This document shows, piece by piece, positions 1 through 14,100 of a DNA stretch of 64,000 nucleotides. Numbering within the stretch: the first letter of the stretch is position 1; each line of letters starts with the position of its first letter. The notes beneath the pieces were generated by a model. It was given only the letters and a program-made list of their open reading frames with translations, searched no databases and was not told the origin of the DNA. The DNA lies in NCBI GenBank assembly GCA_022419385.1, contig JAJUBI010000003.1, positions 3,968,001 to 4,032,000 of the forward strand, written 5' to 3'. This DNA comes from Paraconiothyrium sp. Pb-2020. Lineage: Eukaryota > Ascomycota > Dothideomycetes > Pleosporales > Didymosphaeriaceae. Position numbers and translations under genes: made by a program.

Positions 1-1061
1 GAGCACATCGGTCTGGCAATTGCGCGTTATTGGTGCCGACGCGTCGCCAACAAGTACCTGAAACATTGACTGTTGTCTACTGCCGCGTCAGAAGGTCAGA
101 CCATATGTTCGTTGGTAAGAACTAGTACGCGAGTCTCTTCGAGTTTGTTTCATTGCCTCGGTGCCTAGTGTTTCAATTGCTCGTCGTCATTTCTACTTGC
201 TCGTCGGACGACTTTGACGGACATACTTGTTCAGATTACGAAGATGTCATCATTCTGAAGCCGCCGGTTGCTCATCAGCGTGACCCCGGAATAGAAAATC
301 CCCGGCTCCTTCGCTGGGAAGGCTTACTGTGCACATTATCGAGACTCATGCCAGTCAGCACCAATCTCGAAACGGCATACCTTCGCAACATGGTTCTACA
401 GTTTGGATGTTGCCATCACCACGATCGGTGTCAGTCTCGTGGCCCCGCCAGGCACGATAAAGAGCTGTCAGCCGACTCACCGATCAACTCGTTATCTCGA
501 GTCAGGTCACCGCGACTCTAGTTGTTGAGTTGACGAAATGGCTTCCCTGTTTGGAAGTGTGCTCCCCAGCCGTAGAAGTTGCTAGTAGACAGTGTGATCA
601 TACTCACCCGAGTGCTCTAGGCTTCCATGTATACGAGCGAGATATTGGATTATGCCATTATCGTCAGTCTTATTTCAATACTGTGGTTCCGGGCCTTCCG
701 TGAAAGATCAGCCGGGTGTAACAGTGGCACTGGATCGCGTCGCGCATGAGAGCATGGGGAGTCCCACGTGTCTATCGCGGTATATTGCTACACGAACGAA
801 CATGATAAGTGTAGATCCTATAGCTGCCTTATCTCGCAGGGGACTTGTCAGCTTGCCTTGATGTAATTATCGGAGTCTCAGGTAAGTCAACTATGCTCGC
901 GAACGCGTCCGTAACAACGTAGTAGGCAATCAATATGATATGCAAGGTCAAGGGCCAGCATTGTGGCTTTCACAGTACACTCTATCATAGAGTCTGGATC
1001 GTTGGATCTGCATGTTCACAGTGATCATTTTGGAATACGTTCTACGTCATTTCTCACTCTC
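1..1061. other. Intergenic, no gene recognised
   Basis: No reading frame here has recognisable protein content. Short open stretches at 153-521 and 652-861 look random and begin with non-ATG codons or lack conserved sequence. Bases 1-69 are open in frame 1 and end in TGA, so they could be the tail of a gene cut by the left edge, but 22 residues are too few to judge. Confidence 0.5.
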
Positions 1062-2425
1062 TCATTGTACACTGTACAGTCTCAACAAAGATGTTAGGTT
1101 CGAATCCTTACCAGCCTGCTCTATCAGCCCCAGCGCTCCATTTCCCATGTGCAACGGAATCTTTTTATCCCGCGCCTCCGCTACAGCCGCCTTCAATCCA
1201 TCGCGGTAGCTCTGAAGACTGGCTGCTCCCTGGTCCTGCTTACCCTCTAAGATGCCAATCATCTTTACACCCTGCTCTCTATATTGGACGCTTGCCTGCC
1301 GCGTCAACGCACAGCTCGTAGTACTGGGCCAACGGCACGCCGAGATGCTTTGCGAACGACACACTTCGGCGGCCGCACATAGGTGAATACCATTAAGGAG
1401 ATTGCTGACAAGCTCGAGCTTTGCTTGCTTTTCTTCTTCTGAGAGTGAGCTTTGTATGCTTGCAACTGGCTCAGACGTCCATAGGCGCACAAGCCCGGCG
1501 TCGTCATTTGGACCAAAGTCCTTGTCTATGCCGGTGACGTACAATTGCTCTGCGATGGAGCACAATGGCACTGGAAAGTCGACGAGATTTGCCATGGAAG
1601 TGATAATGCCCTGCTTCCGTTAGTCTTCGAACGTTCGTAGAAGTTACGACGTCGTGCGCATTGTATACATACCGTATCCTTCAAAATAATCGTCACAGCA
1701 CTCGCACCTGGAAAGTAATCCTCTGTCAACGTCCTCACACTGCGGTTCTCAAACATCCAGCTCCACGCCTTCCCGCCCACAACATGTTCTCTCACATCTT
1801 TTCCATTGAGTCCAAGCCTCGCCGCAAATCCGAACGCCTCGCTCACAGAGATGATGTGAATCGCCGCAAGCACCTGGTGCACCATCTTCATGTTCGAGCC
1901 CGCGCCTATGCCGCCCGCCACTATGAACAGCTTCGACGGCGCAGTCAATTCATCGAGCAAGAACTTTCCCTTTTCGAACGCTGCCTCAGACGCGCCTGCC
2001 ATGATACTCAGCGTGCCATCCCCCGCACGTATCGCGCCCCCGGACACCGGAGCATCAACGAAGTAAATGTCCCCTCTCCCAATGTCTCCCAGCTTCTTCT
2101 CCACGTGCTGCGCATACGAACTCGGCACCGTGCTCGTCAGATACAACACGCTCCCCTTTGGTAGACCCTTTACAATGCCATCATCGCTGAAGAGAGCTTG
2201 CTCTGCTTGCTGCGCCGTCGCCACCATGCAGATGTAGTATTGCTTGTCTTTTGCGGACTCTGAGAGCGAGGTCGAGGGTGTGCCGCCGGCTTTGGAGAAG
2301 CGCTCGAGCGTCGGCGCGTAGACGTCGAAGCCAGTGACGGGGTAGCCTTGCTTGACGAGGTGCGTGGCCATGCCAAAGCCCATGGCTCCGAGGCCACAGA
2401 AGCCAATGGCGGGTTTGGAAGTCAT
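1062..2425 (-). CDS. 3-hydroxyisobutyrate / L-threonate dehydrogenase-like oxidoreductase, with internal compensated frameshift
   Basis: Two exons, 2425-1673 and 1610-1062, with a 62 nt GT-AG intron (433 codons). The start is the ATG at 2425. The Rossmann dinucleotide site GFCGLGAMG is at residues 8-16, the substrate motif VDAPVSGG follows, and the catalytic Lys lies in GAGSNMKMVHQ. The splice joins ILKDT to GIITSMANL, the usual start of the C-terminal helical domain. The family oxidises beta-hydroxyacids with NAD(P)+, probably in the cytosol or mitochondrion. Oddity: between 1364 and 1292 the frame used does not match the family. One of the other frames there reads VSFAKHLGVPLAQYYELC, as expected, and is reached by removing one GT from GTGTGT at 1364-1359, then one A near 1292. 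The two changes sum to +3, so the gene stays open. The protein is therefore full length with about 24 scrambled residues in one helix. Exact substrate unknown. Confidence 0.8.
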
Positions 2426-3323
2426 TGTGTTGAGAGGGCTGGGTGTGAGGGCCGTGAATTGCCGTGTTAAGGTGGGCTTGGGGTGTCCTACGGGTGTGCG
2501 ATCGCTACGGGTGCGAATGAAATCTAATGCTGTTGGATGTGTCCTCTGTAGTAACTGGCAACTTCCTCGGTTTATCGCAAGTTGTTACTCGGAGACAACG
2601 CGTATAGTACGGTTCAATTGCTACGAACGAGAGGAGAACGAGGAAAAATTCGGGATGATGATGATCGAATGTCAGTACACTCGGCTTTCCCTCCGAGTAA
2701 CCACTACACTGCACATGAACAATACCCACCTGTCCCGCCTATGTATAGCAGCTTACCCATGCCGTGGACGTGAGCCTCAGACCCCCACTCGTACCGAGAG
2801 CTCCCGGTGCCATATCGACCCGTTCAACCGTTCAAAAGAGAAAAATGCCTCTTAGTTTATGCGGCCGCACCGGCAAAAGTGCTGGCAAAACGTCGTGATG
2901 GGATGCAGATGCCCCGCGCTATGACGAGGTGGGATGGAGGGGTAGTTGACCGGCAAATGTGCCTGGGCCGTCGGCGTTTGATACCGCGGGGCGTCGTTCC
3001 GTTGCCGAACCATCAGATTTGAAAAACGTTTCACCTGTCGTGTCTATATGTAGGTTGGCTAGATGTAAAGCTTCTATAAGTGACTCGCTCGTTATCATGC
3101 CCTAAGGTGGCCATTCATATAATGAGCACCTGAAACCATGATTCGATAGTGTGTGGGTGGTGCACGCAGAAGGTGAGTAGGAAAAGCATTGAAATGCTCG
3201 CATATATATGAAACAAGACATCGTAGATGCCCAACTAAATGCAGGTTCAATGCACGCCTCCATAATAGGTCAGAAGACCGCAATAATCCGAACACCGTCG
3301 CTATGCTATGCCATTTGCTCAAC
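2426..3323. other. Intergenic between dehydrogenase and FAB1
   Basis: About 900 nt holding the 5' side of the dehydrogenase gene and the 3' side of FAB1. Open frames at 2352-2855, 2505-2729 and 2807-3022 have no recognisable protein character. I see no gene. Confidence 0.5.
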
Positions 3324-6300
3324 TCAGATATTGGTTGCAGCCTCCGCTTTCTCCATGTCACCACCCTCAACTTCCATAATCTGCGTAGAAGCACTGCCTG
3401 GGCCTGGCTCTAGCATAATCGTCTTACGACTACCTATGAGCGCCCCTCCTACTACTCTACCGGAGAACTGGTGCCAGCAATTGGGTGCTTGCAAGATGTA
3501 CTTGTCCATAGCACTACGGAAGCGGTTACGATAGTCTCTTGGTGAAGTGATTGTTGGCTTATTCTTGCCACGGTCTTTGATCCACGATTCGAGCTTCTTA
3601 TCCCATGTGTAGGTTCGAATACAATCTTTGCTCATTAGCGTAAGTTGCAAAACAAGGAGTGAAATGAGGAAGCTTACCGATAATACCAACGATGATCTCA
3701 TGGTTCGCATCGTCGAAACCGGCCATGAGACTGTAGTCCATGACGTTGTTTTGGGAAAGGAACAGAGTATCATTCCAAACGCTTGCCTTTAGCAACTTCT
3801 TTGTGTGTTCACGGACGAAGATTGGCGTTTCGCTATAAATAATATCGACAAGGTTTTCGTCCAGTAAGACTTCGTCGCGCTCGCCGGTAGACTCGATCTT
3901 ACGGTTGCGCATACTTCCCTTGAGATCATACCGCCTATTCGGCTCCCGATCGTAAAACAAATTCTCCATGACCAGCATATACCAATCGAAATCGCGACCG
4001 GTCGGGGTCTTAATCTGGACCTGGAAGAGTCCGAACATTTTGGCAATCACTGATGGTAGACCTTTGAAGAGGTTTTGATGCGTGAACGCGAAGTAATTTG
4101 GCGCAAAACGAAAGAACGCTTGAACCTCGATAGGCGATAGACTCTTGAGCACGAATCGATCGTCTAGCGTTTTGAGGAAAATGGACTTTGACTTCCCGCC
4201 CTTCGAATCCCACTTGGAGCATCGGGAAAGCGATTCCACAAAGCGATCTGCAACACCACATTTGCGGCGGAGAGCATCGAAAGACTGAGCATAAAAAATC
4301 TTGCACTGCGCTTTGACCCCGCGATTGTTGAAGCCATATCTAATGTTGCTGTTCGCTTCGTGAAGTAAATTCCGTTCAATCGAGGCCTCTAAATTTTCGG
4401 AGTCGCTATCTCCTTTCTCAGATGCAACAATGTCGCCTCGGAAGGACTGAAGCTGGGTTAGGTAGTGGGGTGCAGAGAGTGCAAGCGCGATGATGGAACT
4501 TGGCTCATCCTCCCGGACAATGATATCAGAATCTTCCCATACATGCTCTATTTGAGCGAATGGATAGTCCAAAGGAGTCCAGCCACTTGCCGACCGCTCA
4601 GACCAGAAGCTGGTCAACATCTTCATCAGAGTGGTTTTCTCGTGCTTCGGTAGCTCCAGAGAATTTTCTAGCTGTGACTCTGTCATCGACAGCAGATCCG
4701 AGTCAGGCAATGGGACATCCTCAGGTGCTATTTCGACGTCACTCAATTCATTCTCGAAGTCTGAGGGCGGGTGACTAGGTGTTGTAGGCTGACTCTCCGT
4801 ACCGAGATGCGCGTGGGACTCTTTGGGGTACCGCTCTTCTACTGGTGACTCAGAAGCAGTTGTCGCACCGGTTACCCCTGTCAGGGCGCTGTCTTCGAGG
4901 GTACTATTGTCGGTGCTGATGCGTGCTGGTGAGCTCAGAATCTCCTCGTCTGATGGATTGTGTTCTTGCACGGCTTCGTGAACGTCCTTGTACACCTCTA
5001 CGATCGGCTTCGATGATGCTAATGGGTAAGCTCGCGCCTGTCGACCGCGTTCGTTGCGCCGCTCGCGCATGCGTTCTCTCTGAAACTCTCGCGAGAGCTG
5101 CTCAAAATGCTCTGCAAGCTTGGACACCTTAGATGCTTCTCTTTGACTTCGAAAGATAGGTATGGAGCGAGGTATCTTCGACGAGGTCTTCGACTGCTTG
5201 AATGTGCCAAGAGATAGTCTGTCGGTTATGCGGTCCATTGCTCTTGCAGCATCACTGCCTGACTTCTTCGTTGGTTCCAAGGGTCTGCTAGCTGCCACAA
5301 CTTGCGGTGGACTGGGGCTTTTAGGAATACCACCAGGTTGCGACTGAGTTCGGATCAAGGTCGCGGGTCTTGCGTGAGAGCTGGTTTCGCGACGAATGGT
5401 GTCAACAAGACGGGGTATTTTGCTCTCAAGTGGACCACCTGCAGGATAGGAAGGTGTGGGAGATGCGGGCATATTTTCGATGACATCAGCCACCATCTTG
5501 TCAATTGGATCCACTCGTGGCAGCGCCGTAGGTGTAGGTGAGCCGGGTCCATTGAAATCCTGCTCCGGAGACATTGTCGGGGTCTTTAAAAGCTCCTCGT
5601 CTGTAGTGATTGGATGATCCTGCAACCTGGAAGACACGGCTAGATCAAGATGCCGCACATCATCTCGCTCTAGCGCGTCATACGGTGTTTGGACTGGCAG
5701 AAGCTGATTTGGTTTTGACTCCTCCGGTGCGAGTGGAGCCTCTGATCCGTTGTTTGCTTCAACTTCCGGTGGCGCATTACTTTGCGAATGGTCTTCCTCC
5801 ACCACAGAATTCAGCATAACGCGCGCACGCTCGGGTGACATACTCGAAGGCATGGGTGGTAGTGCGAGGGGCTCTCCCTTCTCGTTGATGGAGCGCTCCT
5901 CGGAAATTTCTGATCCTTCCTCTACAGAAGTCAGCGAGCTCGTAGACTCGTCGCGTTCCAGGAAAAGCTTTTTCAGCTGTAATGTTGCTAATCGCCTGAT
6001 ATCTTTTTCAGATGGGAAGTATTGTTGCTCAAACTCAACAAAGGTCTCATCCCACGCAATCGCCTTCTCTTGAATAGCACGGATAGCTCGGTTCATCGGG
6101 ATGATCTCGTAATATTTTGAGTTCAGGTACTTGTCTTGAAGTTTTGCTTTTAGCCAGTCGTGCTCGTCGTTGGCACGCTTCATCAGTCTGTCAACCTCTA
6201 TCCGGCAGAGCTCAACCTTCTCAGGAATGACACTCTCAACGTGAATACCCTTGATACGTGCGCGAACCGATACCATGAATCGGTCGAGCCGTTCTTCGAT

Positions 6301-9300
6301 TTTCAAGAATTGATCATTCTTTAGCCGAAGATCGCTATCGACTTTCCAAGTGACGATAGGGCGTGGCACGGTAACTTCGTACAGCGATACTGGGTCATAT
6401 TGAACGCGCAGGGCCGCATTATTGAATCCGAAGTATCGGACATGATCTTTATGGATATCGTGGGGGCAAAGGCCGGCGCGTGGATGCAATTGACTGCTCC
6501 AGAATGTCAATTCCAGATACTTTGCGAACGAGTACTTCCATGTGCTATCTGACATGGGGATAACTTGTGTCTCTTGCCCACAAATTCTGCAGCAGCTCCA
6601 CATCAGAATTGTGTTCTGCAGGCCCTTGATCTTCGAAGGGTACTTCTGCACGATGGCACTCATTTGGCCTTCTCCGTGCACATATTGGCGTGAATGATCT
6701 ACCATTCTACGGTTACACCCGTCTACCTCGCAAAGCGAATTCACTCCGTGACAGAGGTCTTCAACATATTGACCTAACGTGCAATCCGGAGTAAAGCCGT
6801 CATCGAAATCATGCTCTTGGTAGAAGTTCAGAGCAATGATATCTGGACCAATGCATGGCGTGGAATAGGCAGTATTGACGACACTATAGAGCACCGCGAT
6901 CTTCTGATGTTTGAACGGATCGAAGAGCTCAGCGTTGGTAGCTAGGTAGGCCTCCCATTGACGTTTCTGGGTCTTGTAATTATGCAGGGCTTTTTCGTAC
7001 TCAGACGCGTGTACCGCATGCAAAAACTCGCGCACTTGCTTTGACGCTTGATCAACTACGCCATGCACCATTTCAGGTTGCACTAAATTAAATTTCTGGG
7101 GCGTGCCTTCAGCATCCGTGTCAGTGGCGGTGTACTGGCCTCGCAACTGCTTGAGATACCCGAGCTTCTTCTCATACTCGCGTGCTTGATTGAGTAGGTA
7201 TGGCTGCATGAACTTGACGAAGGGTGATGCAGATAGGAGCTTCGTGCGGTGGTTTTCTACCATTTCGCTGTAGAAAGATGGCGCCGGTGCATCTTGTGGA
7301 ACCTGCAAGGCAAGTGCGGTCGTTTGAGAATTGTCGCCTGTAATGGAAGGCTTTTCGGTTGAAGTGTCGGCGTCATCAGCGTTATGTGAAGGCAACGACT
7401 CGTTGTTTGTAGCTATCGTTCCACTGTTCGAAGTAACAGGAATGAGGACGAATTCGTCCCGCATCAGACAAGTCTCGAGTTTGAGATTGTACACACATAG
7501 CACATGAACTCCGTGATGCGCTTCAGCTTCGCTAGACTTTTTGCTCCGTCTCACACGAAGAGCTATCGTGCATCCAAGATCCGGCTGACAGCCGGACAGA
7601 AAGATGTAGTTCCGTTTAGCACCTTTGTGAACGTATGTCTTGACGTCAAAGCTTCCACAACGTCCAAGGCGGGATTGATCAGCCAGTTGATCTACAGAGG
7701 ACACAGGCCTTGATTGGGTGCATCGGGCGACCGCATTCAAAACCGTCTCTTTTACATTGTAGGCAACGGGGATGCCTGCTTCTTCCAGAAATTCAAGAGC
7801 AAGACCGGAAACGTTTCGCTGGATAAGCAGAACATTAGGTCTTAGGGCCACGATCCGATCCACAATGTTCTTGAGATACTCTCTTTCTTGAGCAATGACA
7901 GGATCCAGACTCATGAAATGCGTCTGATGTCTTGCATACTCAACAGCAAATGTGATGATAAGAATCTTCGGGTGAGCAACATTGCGAGGCATGCTCTTAA
8001 GAGCGACATTCTTTGAAAAGATGACACCAGAGACATAGGATGTGTCACGAGGTCTTCCGCCAGGAATCTTCTTAAGTTTGATGTAGTGTCGAATGTCGAT
8101 ATCATCACCTCGGTGGAGATCTGGGTTAACATCATCGGTGCATTGTAACAGGATGGGAACAAGGGCCCTCTCCCAACTCGAAGCATGCGATATGCCGGCG
8201 TCTTGTAACATTTGCTTCAACAGTCTGCGGACATGTTCCAAGCTTGCTTGATTGAGTTCGATCTGTGGAGCGTTTCCACCTTGCATAGAAGCACTGCGAG
8301 TGATTTTGGAGGTAGACGGCGGTGCGGGAGAGGGTTGTAGTATGGCCGGCTGTGGGCTGGGCGATGTTCCGCTAAAGCCAGCACCGAAAGGTTTCAAAAG
8401 ACTGTTGCTCTTCGATCGTCGAGGTGAGGGTCTATGTGTGATGCTGCTGACGCTAAGGTTTCTCCGCTTGGAGTGCCGGTTGATGTGACGACTTGTGATG
8501 CTCGCAGTGTCTGTGTCTCGCGCATAGGCGCCGCCGACAGTGCTCCTGTCAGCCTTGCCTTTGCCTTTTCGCATAGCAGCGAGGAGTCCACCCAGTCCTC
8601 CTTTCTCGTGATCCATGCTAGGATGCGTCGGCGAGTCGGCCCGCAGAGTCGCAAATATGCTAGCCGGTTCATCATCACTGGAACCCTCGTCCGACATGAA
8701 TGGGGCGAGGTCCGGATCTATGATGTTATCGTGGTGAAAAGCAGGAAGTGCTGAACGGCTTCGCGGAAGATCTGTGTGATACTGGTGGAAGGGTGCCCTC
8801 TCATCATGCCTGACATTGCGCATATGCTGGTGGTGGCGTTTGTGGCTAGACGAGCGTGGCCGTCCACTCAGTGAGCGCAAAGACCGGGAAGAGCTGGGTC
8901 TGGGGAGCTGCGGAGCGACTTCAATCACGGCAGATCGACGTTTCTTCTCACTGCCCACCTTTCTTGACATGGGGATGCTGATGGTTGGGGTGCCAATCTT
9001 AGTGTGGTCGCTTTCTGATGGATCAAATTGGTCTCCGTCCACACTGTTGTCCTCATCATGCTCATAAAGAGAAGCTTGATCTCCCTCGTCGGTGTACTCG
9101 GACGAGTCGTCCCCATTGCCTTGGATTATGTCCTCGCAGGGCTTGCACACTCTGACATTCATTGTCTGACCGAACATCTTACCAGAGACAATGACAGTGC
9201 ACTTCGAGTCAAAGATCTGTCCACATGTGCGACAGTGATGTTTACGTCTAAAAGTCGAAAAAGCATCCCCACAGTTGAAGCAATCTTTCGCATTTTCGTC

Positions 9301-10491
9301 TCTCATCCAATATTCGCGACTAAGAAGTTTTCGTGGTACTTGAGATGGGGTGACATGCGACAAAGTGCTAGATGGCCTCATAGTAGGCCGCTGAACCTCT
9401 TCAATAGGCGGCACAGCGGGGCTACGGACCGTGGTGGTTGTAATGACGGAGCTCAAGCCATCTGACGAAGACATCCGTGATGGGTGAAAGCCGGGCAGAT
9501 GGGACGGCCCAACTTGTACCAATGGAGGACGTTGCGGCGCAGGCGCGAGTACAGGCGTTTGAGCATTGGCAGTAACGTGCGGCATTTCAGTTGTTTGAGA
9601 ATCATTACTGGAGGGCTCTTTCACTGGTTTGGAGGGTAGTTTGTATTGCCTTTCTGTTCGAGATGTGACCCGAGCGAGATCGTCGCCTACGACATCCAGC
9701 GGAAATGCAGAGCCAGGCTTATCTCTCGACTTGGTCTCCCCTTCTACAAGCACTACATCATCTTCAGTAGTGTCACTCTCTTGCTCTACGAGGTCCATAT
9801 CATTCCTTTGCCGGTAGTTGGTTCGTTCGGAACGATATCGCAATGCATCCCTGCTTTTCGAGCCCGATAATAGGCCGCTCGAAGAGCTGTTCTTGGATGC
9901 AGCTTCCAAAGGGTGCCCATGGGGTTTGCTCATGGTGCTGAGAGGGCTGTGAGAGAAGGATTCGTCTTCGCGAGCCGTCTTGCCAGTATCTACTGTGGAT
10001 GTTATAGACGGTCTCGAGCGCGTGGTTCCAAGTGAAGATTTGGAGCCATTCCAAGAAGGTTTTGCAGATATTGCAGAACTGGAGATGTTCGAATCGCGAG
10101 AAGGCGGGAGAGGGGGTTCTGGGAAAGTCGGCGCAAGTGGAGACTGCAATCTGGAGGAAGGCAATGAAACTACCACAGGCGAGGATACAGCTGTTCCGGC
10201 GGGGCTCTTCGGGAGAGTTGGTCTTTTGACCGCCTTGTTCTTTGCACCTACACCCATGACCTCTTCCAGATGCTCGTTGCCTTGTTCTTTATTGCCACCG
10301 ACCGAGGCCTTCAGGCGGCTGTATAGACCACTCAGACCGCTTTGTACCATGTCGAAACTTTTGACATCGTTCGTTATGGACGCGGGCGGCGGGGACGTTA
10401 GGTCATCGAAGGTGGTCAAGCCCTCGGAGCGCGATGCCGTGGCATGCAGCTGGTGGAGCGACCCAGACTGACGTCGCGAATCTTGCGCCAT
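3324..10491 (-). CDS. FAB1: 1-phosphatidylinositol-3-phosphate 5-kinase (Fab1/PIKfyve)
   Basis: Makes PI(3,5)P2 from PI3P on the vacuole/late endosome membrane. Exons 10491-3678 and 3625-3324 with a 52 nt intron give 2371 residues, usual for the family. The start is the ATG at 10491 in the context AACCATGGCG; the frame is open five codons further upstream but only from a TTG. A FYVE zinc finger lies near residues 394-456 and shows all three signatures, WMRD, RRKHHCR and RVC. A chaperonin-like (TCP-1/GroEL) domain spans roughly 820-1080, followed by a Cys/His-rich region conserved in Fab1. The lipid kinase domain occupies about the last 350 residues (DWYMLVMENLFY, RYDLKGSMRNR, NVMDYSLM). The splice joins VGII to DCIRTYTWDKKLE, the expected kinase sequence. 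The N-terminal 390 residues and a stretch around 1500-1950 are Ser/Pro-rich and probably disordered. No defects seen. Confidence 0.95.
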
Positions 10492-11174
10492 GGTTATTCG
10501 TGGCAAGCAGGCCTGGTTATTGCTCGCCTGAGAGGACGGTATAGAGGTCGTGGCAGCTGTGAAAGGACGGCATCAGGTATGGTTCGCGAAGTGAATCGAA
10601 TCGCTGTGAGTGCAAGATTGAATGGCAAGATTGTCGATGGCACGGCGAGAGCGAATTATGCAACGTAGCAAGGCGGGTTCTCGTTAGGTTAGTATATAGA
10701 GACCCAGCAGTGGTGGTCGGTAAGGCGCATAGAAGGTGTGTGGATGCGCAGCTCGAGGCAACACTCGAGACTGGTGGTGGTTTGGCGGCGGATGACGCAG
10801 CCGCCGGTAAGCGGGCACCTCCGAACGAACTCCGCACCTGATACCTTCAAGGTATGGCAGCGCGAGTGCGCGTGTAAATGATGCTGTGCTTTGCACAAAG
10901 GAGGGCGTGACTTGCAAACGCTCGAGTCTGGTGTGATATGTTGGGAAGCTCGATCGAAGCAAGCACGCTCGGATTCTACCACGAACACGGCAAGAGCACC
11001 ACTGAGGTCGACCACGCGCACCCACCCACACTGGTGCACTTCACAGTTCTTGCGACTTGACTCCCTGTGTTAAGAGTCTACAACTCTAATGCCTTCGCTC
11101 GTCCCACTCTGCCCCTCTGTGGTGTTGGCGCGCTTGAGTCTCGGCAGGCGCGCGTCGCGTCTCCGGGCGCGGGG
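10492..11174. promoter_or_regulatory. Divergent intergenic region between FAB1 and the TPP1-like gene
   Basis: 683 nt between two start codons facing away from each other, so it must contain both promoters and 5' leaders. I see no clear TATA box. The several open frames crossing it (for example 10684-11039 on the minus strand) have no conserved content. Confidence 0.5.
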
Positions 11175-14100
11175 ATGAACCACCTCTGGCTTGAGCAAGA
11201 ACTAGCGTATCAGCTGGATCTCGCCAGAACTTGGTTGACGAGAACAGACGGCACTACCGACGAGGAATGGGCGAGCCTTCGTCTGTACGAGGACTCTGGT
11301 AGCTGCGTGCGCATCTTTGTGCGCGTCCCCCAGGATCGTAGTGAATATTGTCTGCGCATAGTAAAGGCACGCACCGTAACTTATCCCGCGGGATCCTTTG
11401 CTGACTAGAACTCCACAGTCTGATCCACTCCTTCTCACTGACGGCGCCGTGTCAATCGAGGCATCTCTCTCACCTGAGTGTCGTCGGTCTCTTCGTACAC
11501 GACGTTCAGACCTTCCATTCGCCGTGCGCAAATACACCCTGAATTACACTCCTTACGGACCGCAACGAGATCGTATCAGTTTCACACTCGACAGTGTCAA
11601 TCTTGACTGTCAAGCCGACACAAGCAAAGAACCATTTGGTGCCATCAAACCCATACACTTGTGCGAAGAGGTCATTGAGTCTGCGCACAAATTACGACAA
11701 ATACGGATCGAATCAGACCGTCAATGCTTTGGCATAGTGGAACTCAAAGCGGAAGGAGAGGATACGATGCCACCATTAGGGCAACAGAGCGAAGCTGCGG
11801 GCAACCAGCAGAATCACCCAGATACGCAAATGGCATATGGTACTCAGATTGTACACCGCATACGTACACCAAGTAAAAGCACCGAAGAGGAGACTGGGCT
11901 GCGGCAAGAGATTACGAATGACGATGCCAAACGAACGCATGTGCTGGATCTGCTCAAAAAAACCTCAAATCGTACTGCCCCTCAAAGAAATGCCCTCATG
12001 AATGAGCGACACCCACTAGGTCTAGAAGGTGCTCATACTGAGCCACAAGCAATACGTGAAGACCAACCGAAAGTAGGGCCCTCAAATGGACTATATATTT
12101 CCTCAAACACCGCGTCCCATACCGTTGCACCAAAGGCACCCTCCGCGGGTGGCTTCACACGGATCTCAACTGGCCGCGTACCCGACGAGCGTGCAGCACT
12201 ACCATCTGCCGATCGAATGCATCCAACACGCCTGCCACCATCCTATCCGCGGGGTGATACAATTATGAAGCCTTCTGCATCTGCAGCCAGAAACGGCAAT
12301 AGCTCATCAACCACCGCGCAAGGCGACACGTCGCTAGACCGACTCAAAAATGCCAACTTGGGACAAAATTCTACCACAAATTTAGAGGAAAGATCCTTCT
12401 CGGATTTGGAACCTGGGTGGCTGAGAGATACATGCCGTGCGGATGGTTGTGGTAGAGTGCCTGAAGCACAACAGAAGTTGCTGTCGAGTTGGCAAAAGCA
12501 CAGGGCTGGTACCAATGATCGCTTCCCTGATGCAAATATACCCATTGGATTGTTGAAGGCGTTGAAACAATTCGAGTTGAAAGCTATGTCATCCGACTCC
12601 GATTCTCTGGACGAAGAGGGCAGCTCAGCTTCCAACGCTCATTCACCCGAAAAGGAGAATGACACGGTTGATGATGAAGCTGATATCACAGCTTCCAGAC
12701 CTAGTTTGCCAGGTGAAGATCACGACGATCTCCCTGATGGGGACGATGATAGCCTCCAATCTTGGTCGAGCTCCCCTGCTGTCGAATCCCCGATAGCACC
12801 GTACAGGCGCCGGCCTGTTCTTCCTCCAGATTCCAGTTTTCCGGACAAGAGTACAGCCAGTCAGAGTGAGCCTCAAGAAGAAAATTCTGTTCAACAAGCT
12901 CAGCGCGTTGTCTTTCTTCAATCGTCCAATGAAGAACCAATGGACCATCACTTATCGCTCCCTCTGGTTCCTGATAGGGATGATTCTGACATGGACATGG
13001 AGCTGGACGTACCGCGCGGATTACACGACCGTATTTCGGCCCGGTCCGTTGCCCCAGATGCCACGGCTGTCCAGCAAGCAGCGATTGTGCAGGTGAAAGA
13101 AACGCCTTACCCTAAACACAAGAACCAAGCCCCCTCTGGGAATGCCATTGTCGTAGCTCAAGTACAACAACAAAACTCGAGTGGGACCTCCAAAGATACT
13201 TCTTCTACATCCATCATATATGGTACCTACCACGAACCAAGCTCTTCTGCTAAGAGCGTTGCTCGTGACGCCGAGATTCGGCCATCCAACGTTGCACTGC
13301 CTATATCATCGTATGACGGTCACCAGGATATTATTGAGTCCAAAGATAATAATCCGGTCTACTCGGCGGTTTACGCGCCTGCCCCTGACGCTGAGCTAAT
13401 CGATGAACCCAGAAAAGGCGCAAACGAGGCACCATCGCAGCCAAGCGCACGTGTCGAAGACCAACGACAGCATACCCAAACTTCGGGGTCGCCTTTAAAA
13501 CGTCCTGGTGGCTCAAGCCCACGTCCTGAACTCGAGCGAACAGTTGCGGAAAATGTGCTGTCACCCTTGGTGTCACCAGGTTCAACTCCTGTGTCTGGCC
13601 AGAGATCGCATTCAGGGGAAGATTCGGTCGTTGGTCCATATCATGACAAGCGAAAGTTCAACCAGTCCCCTTCGAACCAAGGTCGCCGTCCATCAAAACG
13701 ATTAAAGATTCCCAAGTACATGGGCTTTGGTATCAAGCCAACGACCGATTTCGACGAAGTTCTCCATGGAAATAAGAAAGCGCATTATGAAGATTTCATA
13801 CAGAGGGAAAGGACCGCGTCTCTAGCCAGTAGTATTTCTGGCAATGACGCAAAACAAGGGGCTCAGTCTACCTTACCTTCACCTGCACAGAAAGCTGATA
13901 ACAGATTCGACGCACCGCTGGCCAGTGTACAAGAGCGTGCTATGATCAATATGAATGCATCAAAGCGAGATGCTCCCGCTGCAACGAAGGCTTCGTCACC
14001 TAAACCTAGGAAACGCGACTTCAGCAACGTTGAGGATATTGGTCAGGCACTGAGTAGTATAACTGAGAGGCACGAAAGACTGAACGTTGAACCAGCTGAT

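Noticed and set aside
1..69. Possible C-terminal end of a gene cut by the left edge
   Set aside because: Only 22 codons and no recognisable motif; cannot be supported.
1097..1107. GGTTCGAATCC, a perfect tRNA B-box
   Set aside because: It lies inside the coding end of the dehydrogenase gene (DSNL codons) and there is no A-box or cloverleaf upstream.
10492..10506. Upstream extension of FAB1 by five codons
   Set aside because: It would start at TTG; the ATG at 10491 has a strong context and is sufficient.
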